Shown piece after piece: positions 63,530 through 64,000 of a stretch of 64,000 nucleotides of DNA. The position numbers and the translations under genes are program-made. The notes under the pieces were generated by a model. The model was given only the letters and a program-made list of their open reading frames with translations. It was not told where the DNA came from and made no database searches. How positions within the stretch are numbered: the stretch's first letter is position 1; the number at the start of each line of letters is the position of its first letter. Where the stretch lies: assembly GCA_000149265.1 (NCBI GenBank), contig CH003011.1, positions 42,085-106,084 of the forward strand, written 5' to 3'. The DNA is from Ciona savignyi (lineage: Eukaryota > Chordata > Ascidiacea > Phlebobranchia > Cionidae).

Positions 63530-64000
63530 TAATTATCCAATTTTGGTATACTTCCGGCGGTAATTACATACGCATGTTTCAACGAAGTTTTATAACGTGA
63601 ACCGTGATTTACTTGCAGCTAACGTTTGGTCGGTAAGTTTCGCCGACCTTAATTAGGTATAACCCAGCCGATAACTTGTTGAGTAAGCGGGAAACGTGAC
63701 AAGAAATAAACCAGATTCACGTGTTTCACAAAACTAATGAGCTTAATAATCGCTTAATAATAGAATACATTGGAAGTTGCTAAAAGGCCGCATTTGTATC
63801 GGAAAAATGTTTAAATATAAGTCGCGCAAGTATTATCTAATCTGTACACGTATGAAATAACCCGAATGTTTAAAGTTGGGCTATTTTTCTGCTACTGGTC
63901 ACTTTAAAATATGAACAAGGTATAGGTAAATAGAAGGAATATATAAGTCTATGTTGTACTAATCTATAAGAAGAAACACTGTGATTTTTGTTTATTAAGT
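63530..64000. repeat. long direct repeat, copy 2 (runs off window)
   Basis: Sister of 59700-60530, without the hAT-like insertion. The match continues to the end of the window, so the duplicated unit extends beyond it. Confidence 0.9.

Overview
This is a eukaryotic (animal) window. The genes are split by GT-AG introns, many only 60-300 bp long, in AT-rich DNA, and the proteins are metazoan: a full-length laminin alpha, ornithine decarboxylase, an IL-17-like cytokine, a claudin/PMP22-type tetraspan and a membrane mucin. Compact introns plus this gene set best fit a tunicate of the Ciona type. That is inference, not proof. Exon coordinates below were read by hand from splice sites, reading phase and family conservation.

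Layout. 1-6.4 kb: repeat-rich DNA with several small tandem duplications, plus two copies of a ~0.8-1.5 kb unit. The right-hand copy carries an intact, intronless 273-codon ORF resembling the N-terminal and DBINO parts of INO80 without the ATPase. The left-hand copy is a decayed relic. 6.76-12.13 kb (+): complete ornithine decarboxylase in 11 coding exons. 12.6-18.1 kb: no gene seen. 18.1-52.64 kb (+): a laminin alpha gene of the LAMA1/2 type, with two alternative first exons (18.1 and 28.7 kb), huge 5' introns, at least 61 shared exons, one assembly gap inside the first L4 domain and two single-base frameshifts in LE exons. 54.36-58.26 kb (+): a transmembrane mucin-like protein with about 49 copies of an 11-residue repeat, then EGF, a possible SEA-like module, EGF, EGF, TM and tail. 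Its repeat array contains two extra bases. 59.6-64 kb: a locally duplicated cluster with a claudin-like start remnant (-), a direct repeat carrying a hAT-like insertion, an IL-17-like cytokine (+), an IL-17 pseudo-exon, an intact claudin-like gene (-) and the second direct-repeat copy, which runs off the window end.

The genes are not an operon or pathway. Laminin alpha, the mucin, the claudin-like protein and the cytokine all act at the cell surface or in the matrix, but their adjacency is probably incidental. The most novel signals are the truncated INO80-like gene pair, the long pre-signal leaders on both laminin first exons, the tandem claudin/IL-17 unit that predicts another IL-17-like gene just outside the window, and the minisatellite-built mucin.
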